Origin: Alphaproteobacteria bacterium SS10
GTDB lineage: Bacteria; Pseudomonadota; Alphaproteobacteria; TMED2
Direction of reading: 5' to 3'
Length of the DNA stretch: 64,000 nucleotides
Assembly: GCA_019192455.1 (NCBI GenBank)
Contig: JAHCML010000003.1
Span: 415,294 to 479,293 of the forward strand
The notes below the pieces were generated by a model that searched no databases, was not told where the DNA came from, and saw only the letters and a list, made by a program, of their open reading frames with translations. Positions 10,717 through 20,416 of the stretch are shown piece after piece. The first letter of the stretch is position 1; each line of letters opens with the position of its first letter. The position numbers and the translations under genes were made by a program.

Positions 10717-12131
10717 TGCTGCGCCTCCAACGCTTGCTGGCGCTTACGGATCGTATCCTCAACACATTTGGCAAAGACATCGCCGCGTTGTTCAAAGCTA
10801 TCAAACTGGTCAAAGCTCGCGCAGGCGGGTGATAGCAGAACGATGGATGGCTTACGGGTCTCAACCGCCATGGCGGTTGCGGCCTCAACTGCCTTATCCA
10901 TGGTGGATGAGATCGTGCTCTCAAGCTTACCGTCGCACCAACCGGCGAAATCATCTGCCGCCTCACCGATCAGGAAGGCATGCTCAACCCGGTCCACCAG
11001 GCCCTCAAGCCCGTTCAGCCCGCCATCTTTAGCCTTACCACCGGCAATCCAATAGATATTGGCGTAGGAGCCAAGGGCCTTACTGGCGGCATCTGCGTTG
11101 GTCGCCTTGCTGTCATTGACGAAGGTGATGCGCTTGTACCGGCCAACAATCTGCTGGCGGTGGGCGAGGCCCGGGAAGGTCGCAATGGCCTCTGCAATGG
11201 CTTCTGCCTCGACACCTAAGTGACGACAGGTGGCAAAGGCGGCGGCGGCGTTTTGCCAATTGTGCATGCCGGGAAGCGTCTCAATCGGCAAGAGGTCGCA
11301 AATCGCCTTATCAAACCCATCGAGATCATCATAAAGGACGGCGTTTAGGACATAGACACCGCCCTCAACCCGGCCCTCACTGCTGATCCGCGTCACCTTC
11401 CAATGGCCGCCACGCTCAAGCTCTGTCGCGACGGTGCCGGTGGGGGCGGTATCAATGCCAACCACCGCATGCTGAACCATGGCACCGCGGCGGAAGATGC
11501 GTTTCTTCGCCTCGATATAACCTTCCATTCCGCCATGCCGGTCCAAATGATCCGGCGTGACATTGAGCAGGCACGCGACGGAGAACACACCATTCACGGT
11601 AAGGTCGAGTTGGTAGGAGGATAGCTCCAGTACAACCGGCTGATTGGCCGTTGGCATGGGGAGGTCGAGCACTGGCTGACCGATATTACCACCCATCAGA
11701 GAGTGCCATTCTGGCTTAGCACTTCTTAGGATGTGGTCGATCAGCGCCGTGGTGGTTGATTTGCCATTGGTACCGGTAATGCCGACATAGCGGGCCGCTG
11801 GCTGGGCCCGGTACAGCAGCTCAATATCGCCAACAATCTCGGTGCCGCCGGCCTTCGCCTGAACCACGGCCGGATGCGGTGTTGGATGGGTGAGGGGCAC
11901 GCCCGGTGCCATGACCAGGGTTTCGATATCGCCGAAATCGGCACTACCTAAATCGGCAATCTCAGCGCCAAGCTTGGCAGCCTCTTTGCGCCGCTCCTCA
12001 TTATCGTCCCAGGCGACAACCTTGCTGTCGCCGCGCCCTAAAGCCTTAATCGTTGCGAGGCCTGAGCGTGCAAGGCCAAGAACGGCTGTTTTGCCGTCCG
12101 CCTGGATCGCGATGGTGTCATGATCCGCCAT
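10713..12131 (-). CDS. murD: UDP-N-acetylmuramoylalanine--D-glutamate ligase MurD
   Basis: Adds D-Glu to UDP-MurNAc-L-Ala. The N-terminal Rossmann motif is VLGLARSGLATIKAL, the P-loop GITGTNGKSTTTALI, and LNVTPDHLDRHGGMEGY and VNDSKATNADAASKAL are Mur ligase signatures. ATNADA is where MurD proteins carry the conserved ATN triad. 472 residues. It begins 10 bases after mraY and overlaps ftsW by four bases. Confidence 0.97.
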   Translation of the reverse strand: MADHDTIAIQADGKTAVLGLARSGLATIKALGRGDSKVVAWDDNEERRKEAAKLGAEIADLGSADFGDIETLVMAPGVPLTHPTPHPAVVQAKAGGTEIVGDIELLYRAQPAARYVGITGTNGKSTTTALIDHILRSAKPEWHSLMGGNIGQPVLDLPMPTANQPVVLELSSYQLDLTVNGVFSVACLLNVTPDHLDRHGGMEGYIEAKKRIFRRGAMVQHAVVGIDTAPTGTVATELERGGHWKVTRISSEGRVEGGVYVLNAVLYDDLDGFDKAICDLLPIETLPGMHNWQNAAAAFATCRHLGVEAEAIAEAIATFPGLAHRQQIVGRYKRITFVNDSKATNADAASKALGSYANIYWIAGGKAKDGGLNGLEGLVDRVEHAFLIGEAADDFAGWCDGKLESTISSTMDKAVEAATAMAVETRKPSIVLLSPACASFDQFDSFEQRGDVFAKCVEDTIRKRQQALEAQQ

Positions 12132-12141
12132 GCCACCCGCC

Positions 12142-13227
12142 TCAACGAAGCTTGAGGGTGGAGAGGCCGATCAACGCCAGGATCGAGGCGATGATCCAAA
12201 ACCGGATAACGATGGTCGGCTCTTGCCAACCCTTCTTCTCAAAATGGTGGTGTAGCGGGGCCATGCGGAATACCCGCTTGCCGGTCAGCTTGAATGACGC
12301 CACCTGCACAATGACTGACACAGTCTCCAATACGAACAACCCACCAATAATGGCGAGCACTAGCTCGTGTTTGGTGATCACAGCGATCGAGCCCAGGGCG
12401 CCGCCGATGGCGAGTGAACCGGTATCGCCCATGAACACCATGGCCGGTGGGGCGTTGAACCACAGAAAGCCAAGGCTGGCACCAACCAGTGCACCACAGA
12501 ACACCGCCAACTCACCCACGCCCGGGACGTGGTGGATCTGCAGATACTCAGCAAAGATTGCATTACCCGTCAGATAGGCGATCAAGCCAAAGCAAAGCCC
12601 CGCCAGCATGGCCGGCACAATGGCGAGGCCATCCAGACCGTCGGTCAGGTTCACCGCATTGGATGAGCCGATGATCACGAACACCGCGAACGGGATGAAG
12701 AAGATGCCGAGATTAACCAGCAGGTCCTTAACGAAAGGAATGGCGAGGCCGGTTGCAAGTGGATCTGCGGTGTTGGCCGTGAAAACCCAGGCGGCGATGA
12801 TTGCGATGATGATCTGCCCGGCAAGCTTCGCCTTGCCCGGCATGCCCTTGGTGTTGCGCTTGGTCAACTTCAGATAATCATCGACAAAGCCAAGCATGCC
12901 GTAGCCGACGGTCACACCTAGAACGATCCAGACATAGATGTTGGTCAGATCGGCCCAAAGCAGGGTTGAGACCGAGATTGCGAGCAGGATCATCGTCCCG
13001 CCCATTGTCGGCGTACCCTTCTTCACGAAGTGGGTTTCCGGGCCGTCTTCCCGGATTGGTTGGCCTTCACCCTGCTTGGATTTCAACCAACGGATGATGG
13101 CGGGCCCAAAGATAAAGCTGATCAGCAGCGCGGTCATAATCGCGCCACCAGTTCGGAAGGTTAGGTACCGAAACAGGTTGGCGAGCGGGATATCACCGGC
13201 ATAAGGAGCGATCAGGTTGAATAGCAT
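12142..13227 (-). CDS. mraY: MraY, phospho-MurNAc-pentapeptide transferase
   Basis: Integral membrane enzyme that moves phospho-MurNAc-pentapeptide to undecaprenyl phosphate to form lipid I. About ten hydrophobic segments are seen. [11 protein letters not shown], the Asp pair in [13 protein letters not shown] (catalytic and Mg-binding) and [13 protein letters not shown] are all intact, and [11 protein letters not shown] is near the C-terminus. 361 residues, as in most bacteria. It lies 31 bases after murF and 10 bases before murD, so it has looser junctions than the rest of the cluster. Confidence 0.98.
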   Translation of the reverse strand: MLFNLIAPYAGDIPLANLFRYLTFRTGGAIMTALLISFIFGPAIIRWLKSKQGEGQPIREDGPETHFVKKGTPTMGGTMILLAISVSTLLWADLTNIYVWIVLGVTVGYGMLGFVDDYLKLTKRNTKGMPGKAKLAGQIIIAIIAAWVFTANTADPLATGLAIPFVKDLLVNLGIFFIPFAVFVIIGSSNAVNLTDGLDGLAIVPAMLAGLCFGLIAYLTGNAIFAEYLQIHHVPGVGELAVFCGALVGASLGFLWFNAPPAMVFMGDTGSLAIGGALGSIAVITKHELVLAIIGGLFVLETVSVIVQVASFKLTGKRVFRMAPLHHHFEKKGWQEPTIVIRFWIIASILALIGLSTLKLR

Positions 13228-13258
13228 GGGGCCAGGCTGCTTCCCTCACTTCGGTTAA

Positions 13259-14731
13259 TCAGCCGTCATTAACCGCTTGCGCGGTTGAGACGTGGAAGAT
13301 GGGCTCTTCATCGGAAAGGGATGTCAGCTCCTCAATCACCGCACGCATGCGGCTGCCATAGGAGCCTTTGACCAGCACCACATCGCCGCTCATCACATCA
13401 TTGGCGACCAGCGGGGCGAGGGTCAGGCTGTCTTCAGCGTAGTAGCCCTTCATCCGCTCATCGAGCTGCTCATACAGATTGGCCATCAGCGGGCCGCTGC
13501 AGTGAACGGTATCGATGCCAGCACGGACCAGGTCACGCTTCAGCGAGGCGTGGAGGCGTGGGCCATCATCACCCAGCTCAAGCATATCGCCCAGGATCGC
13601 GATCCGGCGGCCACCTGGCTGTGGGTCAGTTTTGTCCAGAACGCCAATCGCTGCCTTCATGGCAATCGGGCTGGCATTGTAGCTCTCGTCAATCAGGGTG
13701 AAGGCGCCAAACGGCGTTGCGACCCGGCTACGTGAGCCGCGACCCTTCATTGGCTTCAGATAGCTGAGCGCCCGTGCGGCGGTTGGGACGTCAGCCCCAG
13801 CCGCATTGGCCGCTAGCAGGACGGCCAGGCTATTCATCACCCAGTGCTTACCAGGGACAGAGAGGCTGTAGATCAGTCGCTCACCGCGCACCACGGCTGA
13901 TACCGCGCTGGAGGTTGCGTGTACCTGCGCATCGACGATGTAGGCATCGCAATCGCGATCGGTGCCGAAGGTCAGGATGTTGCGAATGCCGCGGGTCTTG
14001 GCATGGGCCAAGAGGCGAGGGAAGTGACGGTTGTCGGCGTTTAGGATCGCCGTGCCGTTCGGGCCGAGCCCGGCGAAGATTTCAGCCTTCGCGTCGGCGA
14101 TGCCCTCTTCACTCTCAAAGAACTCGATATGCACGTCATGGACGTTGGTGATGATCGCGATGTCGGGGCGGACCATCTTGGCCAGCGGCTCAATCTCACC
14201 GGCATGGTTCATGCCGAGCTCGAAGACGCTGTAGAAGCTGTCGGCTGGCAGGCCTGCAAGGCTAAGCGGCGCGCCGATGTGGTTGTTGAAGTTGCCTTCA
14301 TTGGCATAGGCCGGGGCCTGGGCGCCGAGGCAGAGACGCAGCGCCTCTTTTGTGCCGGTCTTACCAACCGAGCCGGTAAGGGCGATCATCTTGCCCTCGT
14401 TCCGGTGGCGGGCCACATGGGCGAGGTCATTCAGCGCCTCGAAAGTGTCCTCGACCAGCACCAGTGGCCAATCCTCTGGCACATCATCTGGGCGGCGGCT
14501 CACAATCGCTGCGGCGGCACCCTGGACGAAGGCATCAGCGACAAAGTCATGGCCGTCGAAGTGTTCGCCTTCCAGGGCAATGAACAGGTCCCCGCGTTTG
14601 ACGGTGCGGCTGTCGATGGAAATCCCGGTGGCTTCCCAGGGGTTCTCAGCGGCCTGTGGCTCGAGGCAGTTAACGGCACGTTCTGCTTCTGCAGCGGTCC
14701 ATAGGATGGAGGCGGGCGCTTTGCGCGTCAT
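13259..14731 (-). CDS. murF: UDP-MurNAc-tripeptide:D-Ala-D-Ala ligase MurF
   Basis: Adds the D-Ala-D-Ala made by Ddl to the stem tripeptide. The N-terminal GISIDSRTVKRGDLFIAL is a MurE/F uridine-binding motif, the P-loop is ALTGSVGKTGTKEAL, and FELGMNHAGEI, NVHDVHIEFF and DESYNASPIAMKAAI are MurF hallmarks. 490 residues. It overlaps murE by four bases (ATGA). Confidence 0.97.
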   Translation of the reverse strand: MTRKAPASILWTAAEAERAVNCLEPQAAENPWEATGISIDSRTVKRGDLFIALEGEHFDGHDFVADAFVQGAAAAIVSRRPDDVPEDWPLVLVEDTFEALNDLAHVARHRNEGKMIALTGSVGKTGTKEALRLCLGAQAPAYANEGNFNNHIGAPLSLAGLPADSFYSVFELGMNHAGEIEPLAKMVRPDIAIITNVHDVHIEFFESEEGIADAKAEIFAGLGPNGTAILNADNRHFPRLLAHAKTRGIRNILTFGTDRDCDAYIVDAQVHATSSAVSAVVRGERLIYSLSVPGKHWVMNSLAVLLAANAAGADVPTAARALSYLKPMKGRGSRSRVATPFGAFTLIDESYNASPIAMKAAIGVLDKTDPQPGGRRIAILGDMLELGDDGPRLHASLKRDLVRAGIDTVHCSGPLMANLYEQLDERMKGYYAEDSLTLAPLVANDVMSGDVVLVKGSYGSRMRAVIEELTSLSDEEPIFHVSTAQAVNDG

Positions 14732-16242
14732 GATTTTGGCTCCCCGATCAATTCTTGAGCGGTTGTGGTGTCATCAAACGGCAAAACCCGGTCGCCGATT
14801 TTCTGTCCGGTTTCGTGGCCTTTGCCGGCGATAACCAAGACATCGCCGGGTTCTAGCCCTTCTATGGCGGCGGCAATCGCTTCGCGACGGTCGCCTATCT
14901 CGGTGGCCTCCGGACAGGCCGCCATGATCTGGGAACGAACAAAGGCTGGGTCTTCGCCGCGTGGGTTGTCATCGGTGACAATCACACGATCAGCGAGGTC
15001 AGCGGCAATCCGCCCCATCTCTGGACGTTTACCCTGATCACGGTCCCCACCGCAGCCAAAGACCACAACTAGCCGGTTCTCAGTGTGCGGGCGTAGCGCG
15101 TGCAACACGGCTTTGAGCGCATCTGGCTTGTGAGCGTAGTCTACGAACACTGGAGCACCGCTTTTATGGGTCGTTACATGGTCCATTCGACCAGGCGCAC
15201 CAACGAGTCGCGAAGAATCGGCTATCGATTCGCTGATCGCCCTTGGATCATCCAATTCACCACGCAAAGCGAGGCGAAGGCCGATGGCGCACAGCACGTT
15301 ATGGGCCTGGAAGGTGCCGACCAGTGGCACATCAACCTGATGGGTTTCGCCAGCCGCGCTGATCGTCAGGGCGATGCTGGTGGTGTGGGGGATGGCCTCA
15401 ACCAGCTTCAACGTTTCTGCGGCATAGCCGTAATCAACCACCCGCAGGCCGCGTTCGGCGGCGATGGTCTTTAGCTCGGGAAACCGCTCATCATCGGCAT
15501 TGATGACCATGGTCCCGCCATCGATCAGCAATTCTGAGAACAGGCGCGCCTTGGCAGCGAAATATTCATCAGCATCGGCATGGTAATCCAGGTGGTCACG
15601 ACCCAGGTTGGTGAAGCCCGCCGCCTGTACCTTCACACCGTCCAGGCGATATTGATCGAGCCCGTGGGAGGACGCCTCCATCGCGCAGTGGTCAAAACCA
15701 TGATCGGCCAGCTTGGCGAGCAGGTCGTGTAGGTCTTCCGGCGCGGGTGTGGTTAGTGCCTCGGTCTCTGGGAAGCCATCGGCGCGCAGGCCGAGCGTGC
15801 CCAGTGAGGCGGTGCGATGTCCCGCAATCTCCAGCAGTTGCTGGGTGAACAGTGCGGTGGATGTCTTGCCGCTAGTCCCGGTGACTGCGGCAATGTGATT
15901 TGGCTGCCGACCATAGAACGCCGCTGCTGCAAGGGCCAGAACGCGACGTGGTTCCTTTGCCTCTAGCGCTCGAACACTGTCGTTCAGGCTGGGCCAGTCG
16001 GTGCCTGTCGGGGCGAGGATGGCTGCGGCACCCTTCTCAACGGCTTGGCCGATAAAGTTGCGGCCATCAGTGATATGGCCTGGGATGGCACAGAATAAGC
16101 CGCCGGGGGTAACCCGACGGCTATCGCTTGTAACGCCTGTGATCGAGAGCTGGTCCGGCAGTCCCGTGGCGTTTTCCACAGAAATCTGCCCCCCATCTGA
16201 TGGGGTGGGCGGTGTTGCTATCTGATCCGCGATTCCTGTCAT
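14728..16242 (-). CDS. murE: UDP-MurNAc-L-Ala-D-Glu:meso-DAP ligase MurE
   Basis: Adds the third stem-peptide residue. SDSRRVTPGGLFCAI is the uridine-binding motif, the P-loop AVTGTSGKTSTALF, and TNLGRDHLDYH and DYAHKPDAL follow. The DNPRGED motif at the C-terminal domain is the version that selects meso-diaminopimelate, so the wall is predicted to be DAP type. I prefer the ATG at 16242 (504 residues); a TTG start 18 bases upstream would overlap ftsI by 14 bases. The Shine-Dalgarno sequence is poor, so coupling to ftsI termination is likely. Confidence 0.96.
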   Translation of the reverse strand: MTGIADQIATPPTPSDGGQISVENATGLPDQLSITGVTSDSRRVTPGGLFCAIPGHITDGRNFIGQAVEKGAAAILAPTGTDWPSLNDSVRALEAKEPRRVLALAAAAFYGRQPNHIAAVTGTSGKTSTALFTQQLLEIAGHRTASLGTLGLRADGFPETEALTTPAPEDLHDLLAKLADHGFDHCAMEASSHGLDQYRLDGVKVQAAGFTNLGRDHLDYHADADEYFAAKARLFSELLIDGGTMVINADDERFPELKTIAAERGLRVVDYGYAAETLKLVEAIPHTTSIALTISAAGETHQVDVPLVGTFQAHNVLCAIGLRLALRGELDDPRAISESIADSSRLVGAPGRMDHVTTHKSGAPVFVDYAHKPDALKAVLHALRPHTENRLVVVFGCGGDRDQGKRPEMGRIAADLADRVIVTDDNPRGEDPAFVRSQIMAACPEATEIGDRREAIAAAIEGLEPGDVLVIAGKGHETGQKIGDRVLPFDDTTTAQELIGEPKS

Positions 16243-16246
16243 CACA

Positions 16247-18178
16247 TCAATACGACGCAAGGGTTGTTCCCCGGTACGGAGTCGGTGGGTTAGGCGCTGG
16301 TGTCGGGTTCTCGATCACCGGGCGGTCGAAACGGATATCTAGCGCCTGACGGATCTTGGGGTCGTCCGCACTCATCGGTGCAAGCCCCAGGATTGGCGCC
16401 ATTTCAGAGATGATCTTCGCCACCACTGGTGCTGCGACCCAACCACCCGTGGCATAGCCAAAGGTGTCTTTCGTGCCCCGTGGCTCATCCAGGGTCGCGA
16501 GCACGACATATTGTGGGTCATGCATAGGGAAGGCCGCAACGAAGGAGGAGATCAGGGAGCGTTCAGCGTAGCGACCGTCTTTTGGCTTCTCCGCCGTGCC
16601 GGTCTTGCCGCCAACCAGGTAACCTTGGGCTTCTGCCCGGCCACCGGTGCCATGCTCAACCACCAGCCGCATTAGCTTGCGAATATTGGCGGAGGTTTCA
16701 GGCGAAACGATGCGGTGAGAAGGCGCCCGAGTGGTCTTTTCATGATCATGGTCGGCCACCAGGGTCGGTGGGTTGTAAACGCCGCCATTCACCATGGCGC
16801 CAACCGCGCCAACCAGATGCAGCGGGGTGACGGCGATGCCGTGACCATAGGAAATGGTCATCGTGTTCACGTCGCGCCAGGTGCGCGGCACCAGCGGATT
16901 GGCCGCTTCCGGCAGCTCAACTGCGGCGCGCTGGGTCAGGCCCAGATTGCTCAAGAACCGGCGCTGGCCCTCAGTGCCCACGGACATGGCCAGTTTGGCG
17001 GTGCCGATATTGGAGGAATACATGAAGATTTCCGGAACCGAGAGCCAACGCTCTTGCGGGTGGAAATCATTGATCGTGAAGCGGCCAACCCGGATCGGGT
17101 CGGTGGCATCAACGCCGTCGCGCATGCTGACCCGACCGCTGTCGAGAGCCATGGCAGTGGTGAAAATCTTGAAGGTGGAGCCAAGCTCGTAAACGCCCTG
17201 AACCGCACGGTTGAAGCGATGGTCGCTTGGCGCTTCCGCTGGACGCATCGGGTTGAAGTCAGGCAGGCTGGACATGGCGACCACATCGCCGGTTTTTGCA
17301 TCCAGCACCACGCCGGTTGCGCCAACCGCGCTGAACTCTGCCATGGCATCGGCCAGACGCTCACGCAGAACGGCCTGAACCCGGGTGTCGACGGTCAGTT
17401 TCAGTGGCTCTTCACGCTCACGCAGGCGGTCATCAAATGCCTGCTCAACCCCGGCTAGGCCCTCATTGTCGATAGAGGTGAAGCCCAGGATGTGGGCCAT
17501 GCTGTTGCCCTGCGGGTAGAAGCGACGGGTCTCATCCCGTACGCCAACGCCTGGCAGGCCAAGGCGGTGCACGGCGGCATGCTGCTCTGGCGTCAGGTGC
17601 CGCTTGATCCACATGAAGCGGGTATCGCGGGTTAGGTTCTTTGCAAGACGGTCGGCATCGGTGCCCTCAATGACGCTGGCAATCTTCTCAGCCGTCATCA
17701 CCGGGTCCAAAACCTTGGCCGGATCAGCATAGAGTGAGGCAGTTTGAACCTGGGTTGCGATCAGCACACCATTGCGATCGGTGATGTCAGCGCGGAAGTC
17801 ACCTTCAAGTGGGGAGGCGATGCGTTTGGCATTAGGGGCGTCCGACAGCGCCACATTCACCAGCTGCGCAGCAACGCCGGTTAGAGCGCAGGCAAACACG
17901 GTGGCGGCCAGCATTAGGCGGCCGCGGGCGCGGTTGTGGGCTGGCCGGTCGGTGCTGTCGATCCGATGGCAGCGCATGGTCTTTTGATTGGCGTAATCTG
18001 GCGTGCAGGCCAGGGTTTCAGTCGGATCGCGCCGATGCGGCGGCTGATAGCCTTGCTCGGCTGCGGTCGCTGCGGGTTCCTCGGCGGCGCCATAATGCAT
18101 GGCACCAAACCCTTGGCGATGTTTGTCTAAGCTGCGGGTGGAAGGGCCATTCTGCCCAACCTGATCAAACCCCGTCAT
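16247..18178 (-). CDS. ftsI: FtsI (PBP3), septal peptidoglycan transpeptidase
   Basis: Class B penicillin-binding protein that cross-links septal peptidoglycan. One membrane segment lies at about residues 88-110, followed by a PBP dimerisation domain and a transpeptidase domain with the catalytic STFK at 334-337, YSSN, and GGKTGTAEK. 643 residues. The cytoplasmic N-terminus of about 87 residues is long compared with the roughly 20 in E. coli and is rich in Gln, Pro and basic residues. The start overlaps the ftsL stop as ATGA, which fixes it. Confidence 0.96.
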   Translation of the reverse strand: MTGFDQVGQNGPSTRSLDKHRQGFGAMHYGAAEEPAATAAEQGYQPPHRRDPTETLACTPDYANQKTMRCHRIDSTDRPAHNRARGRLMLAATVFACALTGVAAQLVNVALSDAPNAKRIASPLEGDFRADITDRNGVLIATQVQTASLYADPAKVLDPVMTAEKIASVIEGTDADRLAKNLTRDTRFMWIKRHLTPEQHAAVHRLGLPGVGVRDETRRFYPQGNSMAHILGFTSIDNEGLAGVEQAFDDRLREREEPLKLTVDTRVQAVLRERLADAMAEFSAVGATGVVLDAKTGDVVAMSSLPDFNPMRPAEAPSDHRFNRAVQGVYELGSTFKIFTTAMALDSGRVSMRDGVDATDPIRVGRFTINDFHPQERWLSVPEIFMYSSNIGTAKLAMSVGTEGQRRFLSNLGLTQRAAVELPEAANPLVPRTWRDVNTMTISYGHGIAVTPLHLVGAVGAMVNGGVYNPPTLVADHDHEKTTRAPSHRIVSPETSANIRKLMRLVVEHGTGGRAEAQGYLVGGKTGTAEKPKDGRYAERSLISSFVAAFPMHDPQYVVLATLDEPRGTKDTFGYATGGWVAAPVVAKIISEMAPILGLAPMSADDPKIRQALDIRFDRPVIENPTPAPNPPTPYRGTTLASY

Positions 18179-18651
18179 ATCGGATCTCCCCCCATCCCAT
18201 AGGTCGCCAGCAAAATGCCGTTCCCATCGACCGTGGGCTTACGCGGTGGTGGTGGCAGCCCAGCGCAGTGGGGTGCCGTTGGGGCAAGCGCGAGCTCTTC
18301 TTGCTCGGTTTGCCATCCGGACCAATCGACCAACTGTTCTAGGGTCAATGGCCGAAGCTCTGTCATCTCTAATGCCAGGGTGCGAAGGCGCGCTGGCTGG
18401 TTTAGGTGGGCCCACTCCGCCTGCAGCATATGCAGCGCCTTGCGCTCATGCTCGATCTCGGCGGTTAGCTGGTCGCGCTGGTCACGCAGGCCATCAACTC
18501 GCTGGGCAATGGCCATCATGGTGCCGGCGGCAACAATGATCAGGCCCAGGAGGGTGAGGCCACTAACCAACTGGCCATGACGCAGCAGGCGCCAGGCCTG
18601 GCGTTCAACTTCGCTGCGATCAGCGTCGATGTGATGGGCAAAACCGGTCAT
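18175..18651 (-). CDS. ftsL: Cell division protein FtsL
   Basis: Small bitopic divisome protein that pairs with FtsB and FtsQ and helps activate FtsWI. A short cytoplasmic N-terminus leads into one membrane helix (about residues 30-50), then a heptad-like stretch with RDQLTAEIEHERKAL, and LNQPARLRTLA typical of FtsL. The C-terminus adds a Pro-rich tail of unknown role. I use the ATG at 18651 (158 residues), which overlaps the rsmH TGA as ATGA, instead of an upstream TTG. Sequence conservation in this family is weak; position between rsmH and ftsI is the strongest evidence. Confidence 0.92.
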   Translation of the reverse strand: MTGFAHHIDADRSEVERQAWRLLRHGQLVSGLTLLGLIIVAAGTMMAIAQRVDGLRDQRDQLTAEIEHERKALHMLQAEWAHLNQPARLRTLALEMTELRPLTLEQLVDWSGWQTEQEELALAPTAPHCAGLPPPPRKPTVDGNGILLATYGMGGDPI

Positions 18652-19670
18652 GCCGCAGACTCCCAAGCGGGGGCGTCGGTGCGGAATGCCACGCGAAGGC
18701 GTGCGGAGCGTGAGCGCGGGTTGCGGGCAAGCTCATCCTCATCCGCCGTGGCGCCATTACGGCCGCCGAGCAGCGGGTTATCCTGGCGACCCGGCAGCCG
18801 AAAACTAGGCTGCCGGGTCGTCATCTCCTGCGAATGACCCTGGGGGGAGGGCGTGGGGGTTGCAGGAAGATGGCGGGAACCGCGGTCAGGGGGGGTAGAG
18901 CGGTCCCGCATAAACAGTTTTACGATCCGGTCTTCGAGGCTGTGGAAGGTCACAACGGCGAGCACGCCGCCTTCCTTCAACAGGCGCTCAGCGGCGCGGA
19001 GGCCGCGCTGCACTTCACCGAGTTCGTCATTCACATGAAGGCGCAGCGCCATAAAGGTGCGTGTCGCCGGATCAATCTTCTGGCCCTTACCGGGCTTCAC
19101 CACCGCGCGGACGATCTCAGCCAGCTGTAGGGTGGTTTCGATTGGAGCCTCGGCACGGGCATGGACGATGGCGCGCGCGACCTGACGGGCGCGGCGCTCT
19201 TCACCCAGCTGATAGATAATGTCAGCGAGCTCTGTTTCCTCGGCCTGGTTGACCACATCGGCTGCGGTCTCACCAGTATCGGCCATGCGCATATCCAGCG
19301 GGCCATCGAAGCGGAAGCTAAACCCGCGCTCTGGCTGGTCCAGCTGCATTGAGGAAACGCCGAGATCTAGGACGATGCCATCAACCGCCGATACGCCCTG
19401 TTCAGCGAGCAGGTCTTCCATATCGCTGAACGGGCCCTGCAGCAGTTTAAAGCGTGGGCCGAAATCCTTGCTCATCAGGGCGGCGAATTCGCCCACCGAT
19501 GGGTCGCGATCTACACCGTAAAGCTGACCCAGGCCGGCTTCGAGCATCGCGCGGCTATAACCGCCAGCGCCGAAGGTGCCATCAACCGCCACGGCTTCTT
19601 GGCTGTTCGGCATCGCGGCCAAAACTTGGTTTAGCAGAACGGGCAGGTGGGGAGCGGCTGCCTGGTTCAT
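18648..19670 (-). CDS. rsmH: 16S rRNA (cytosine1402-N4)-methyltransferase RsmH
   Basis: SAM-dependent methyltransferase, formerly MraW, that modifies C1402 of 16S rRNA. HLPVLLNQVL opens the protein, then VDGTFGAGGYSRAML (SAM-binding motif I), DGIVLDLGVSSMQLD, ERGFSFRFDGPLDMRM and VVTFHSLEDRIVK are all family signatures. The correct start is the ATG at 19670 (340 residues): the mraZ stop shares one base with it (TAATG), and residues upstream in frame are mraZ read out of frame. Confidence 0.97.
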   Translation of the reverse strand: MNQAAAPHLPVLLNQVLAAMPNSQEAVAVDGTFGAGGYSRAMLEAGLGQLYGVDRDPSVGEFAALMSKDFGPRFKLLQGPFSDMEDLLAEQGVSAVDGIVLDLGVSSMQLDQPERGFSFRFDGPLDMRMADTGETAADVVNQAEETELADIIYQLGEERRARQVARAIVHARAEAPIETTLQLAEIVRAVVKPGKGQKIDPATRTFMALRLHVNDELGEVQRGLRAAERLLKEGGVLAVVTFHSLEDRIVKLFMRDRSTPPDRGSRHLPATPTPSPQGHSQEMTTRQPSFRLPGRQDNPLLGGRNGATADEDELARNPRSRSARLRVAFRTDAPAWESAA

Positions 19671-20137
19671 TATTTGCCACCTTCCGCTGGGCTGCGGGCT
19701 GGCAGGGTCTGCCCCTTCTCCCGCATCCGCTCGTAAGCGGCGGCCTGATGGGTGGCGAGTGCCTCTGGGTGCCAAATCTGAAACTTGCGACCGAGGCCGA
19801 CAAAAGCCGCCTGGTCGTCAATCCCAGCATGGGCCGACAATTCTTTAGGTAGGACGATGCGCCCCTCGCCATCGAATGGCAGCGGCACAGCACTACCGAA
19901 GATGGTGGTCGCTAGATCGTCATGGGCATCGGAAAACATCTCAAAGCTGTCGATACCTGAGGACAGCTCTTCCATCTGCGCCATCGAGAAGCCCTCAAGC
20001 GCGCCCACCTTATGGGATGGGAAAACAACGATGCCTTGGAAGCTTTGGTCGGCGATGGCCGTGCGGAACTGGGCAGGCACGGAAACCCGGCCTTTCTTAT
20101 CCACTCGGTTGTGGTGTGTGGCCAAAAATAGGGCCAT
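19670..20137 (-). CDS. mraZ: Transcriptional regulator MraZ
   Basis: DNA-binding AbrB-like protein that opens the dcw cluster and in E. coli represses its own operon. Two swapped-hairpin repeats are visible: DKKGRVSVPAQFR near residue 15 and DGEGRIVLPKEL near residue 80. 155 residues from the ATG at 20137; a TTG three bases upstream is also in frame. GGGGAT lies ahead of the start. It overlaps rsmH by one base. A 10-bp-phased GGG repeat array upstream (20262-20297) is a candidate operator for this protein. Confidence 0.97.
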   Translation of the reverse strand: MALFLATHHNRVDKKGRVSVPAQFRTAIADQSFQGIVVFPSHKVGALEGFSMAQMEELSSGIDSFEMFSDAHDDLATTIFGSAVPLPFDGEGRIVLPKELSAHAGIDDQAAFVGLGRKFQIWHPEALATHQAAAYERMREKGQTLPARSPAEGGK

Positions 20138-20261
20138 CAACCCATCCCCAAACAGTGGTCGTTCAGCTGATCAAATCTGGCTGTAAAGCCCGCTCACGAC
20201 CGGTTCCCACAAACACCCCGTTGAGCAGTCAGGCACCGTTCTAGCCCTTGATACCACCGCT

Positions 20262-20303
20262 ACGGGATATCTTGGGGTATCATGGGATTTTATGGGTCGT
20301 CAA
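20262..20303 (-). promoter_or_regulatory. Candidate mraZ promoter overlapped by a four-box MraZ operator
   Basis: On the plus strand GGG triplets occur at 20264, 20274, 20284 and 20294, exactly 10 bases apart; the last three are TGGG. E. coli MraZ is known to bind TGGGN repeats spaced by five bases, the same 10-base period. On the minus strand a candidate -35 TTGACG (20303-20298) is followed after 16 bases by GATACC (20281-20276), a fair -10. The boxes cover this promoter, as expected for autorepression. The TGGG strand is opposite to mraZ, and the implied leader is about 130 bases. Confidence 0.55.
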
Positions 20304-20416
20304 TAAAATGAGTAATAAAAACCCTAGTTTTTCAGGTGTTTTAGCCGATTGTTTGAAGAGATTTTAAATCTGATCCACAGCACTTCTATGCTGCTGAACA
20401 GTCAAAACGACGATTT
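20304..20416. other. AT-rich spacer upstream of the mraZ promoter
   Basis: Together with 20138-20261 and 20432-20560 this completes the 420-base non-coding stretch between mraZ and rnpB. It is clearly AT-richer than the flanking genes. A plus-strand frame beginning with TTG at 20349 and ending at 20552 crosses it but has no ribosome binding site and no recognisable content. Apart from the two signals listed separately I see nothing further. Confidence 0.5.
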
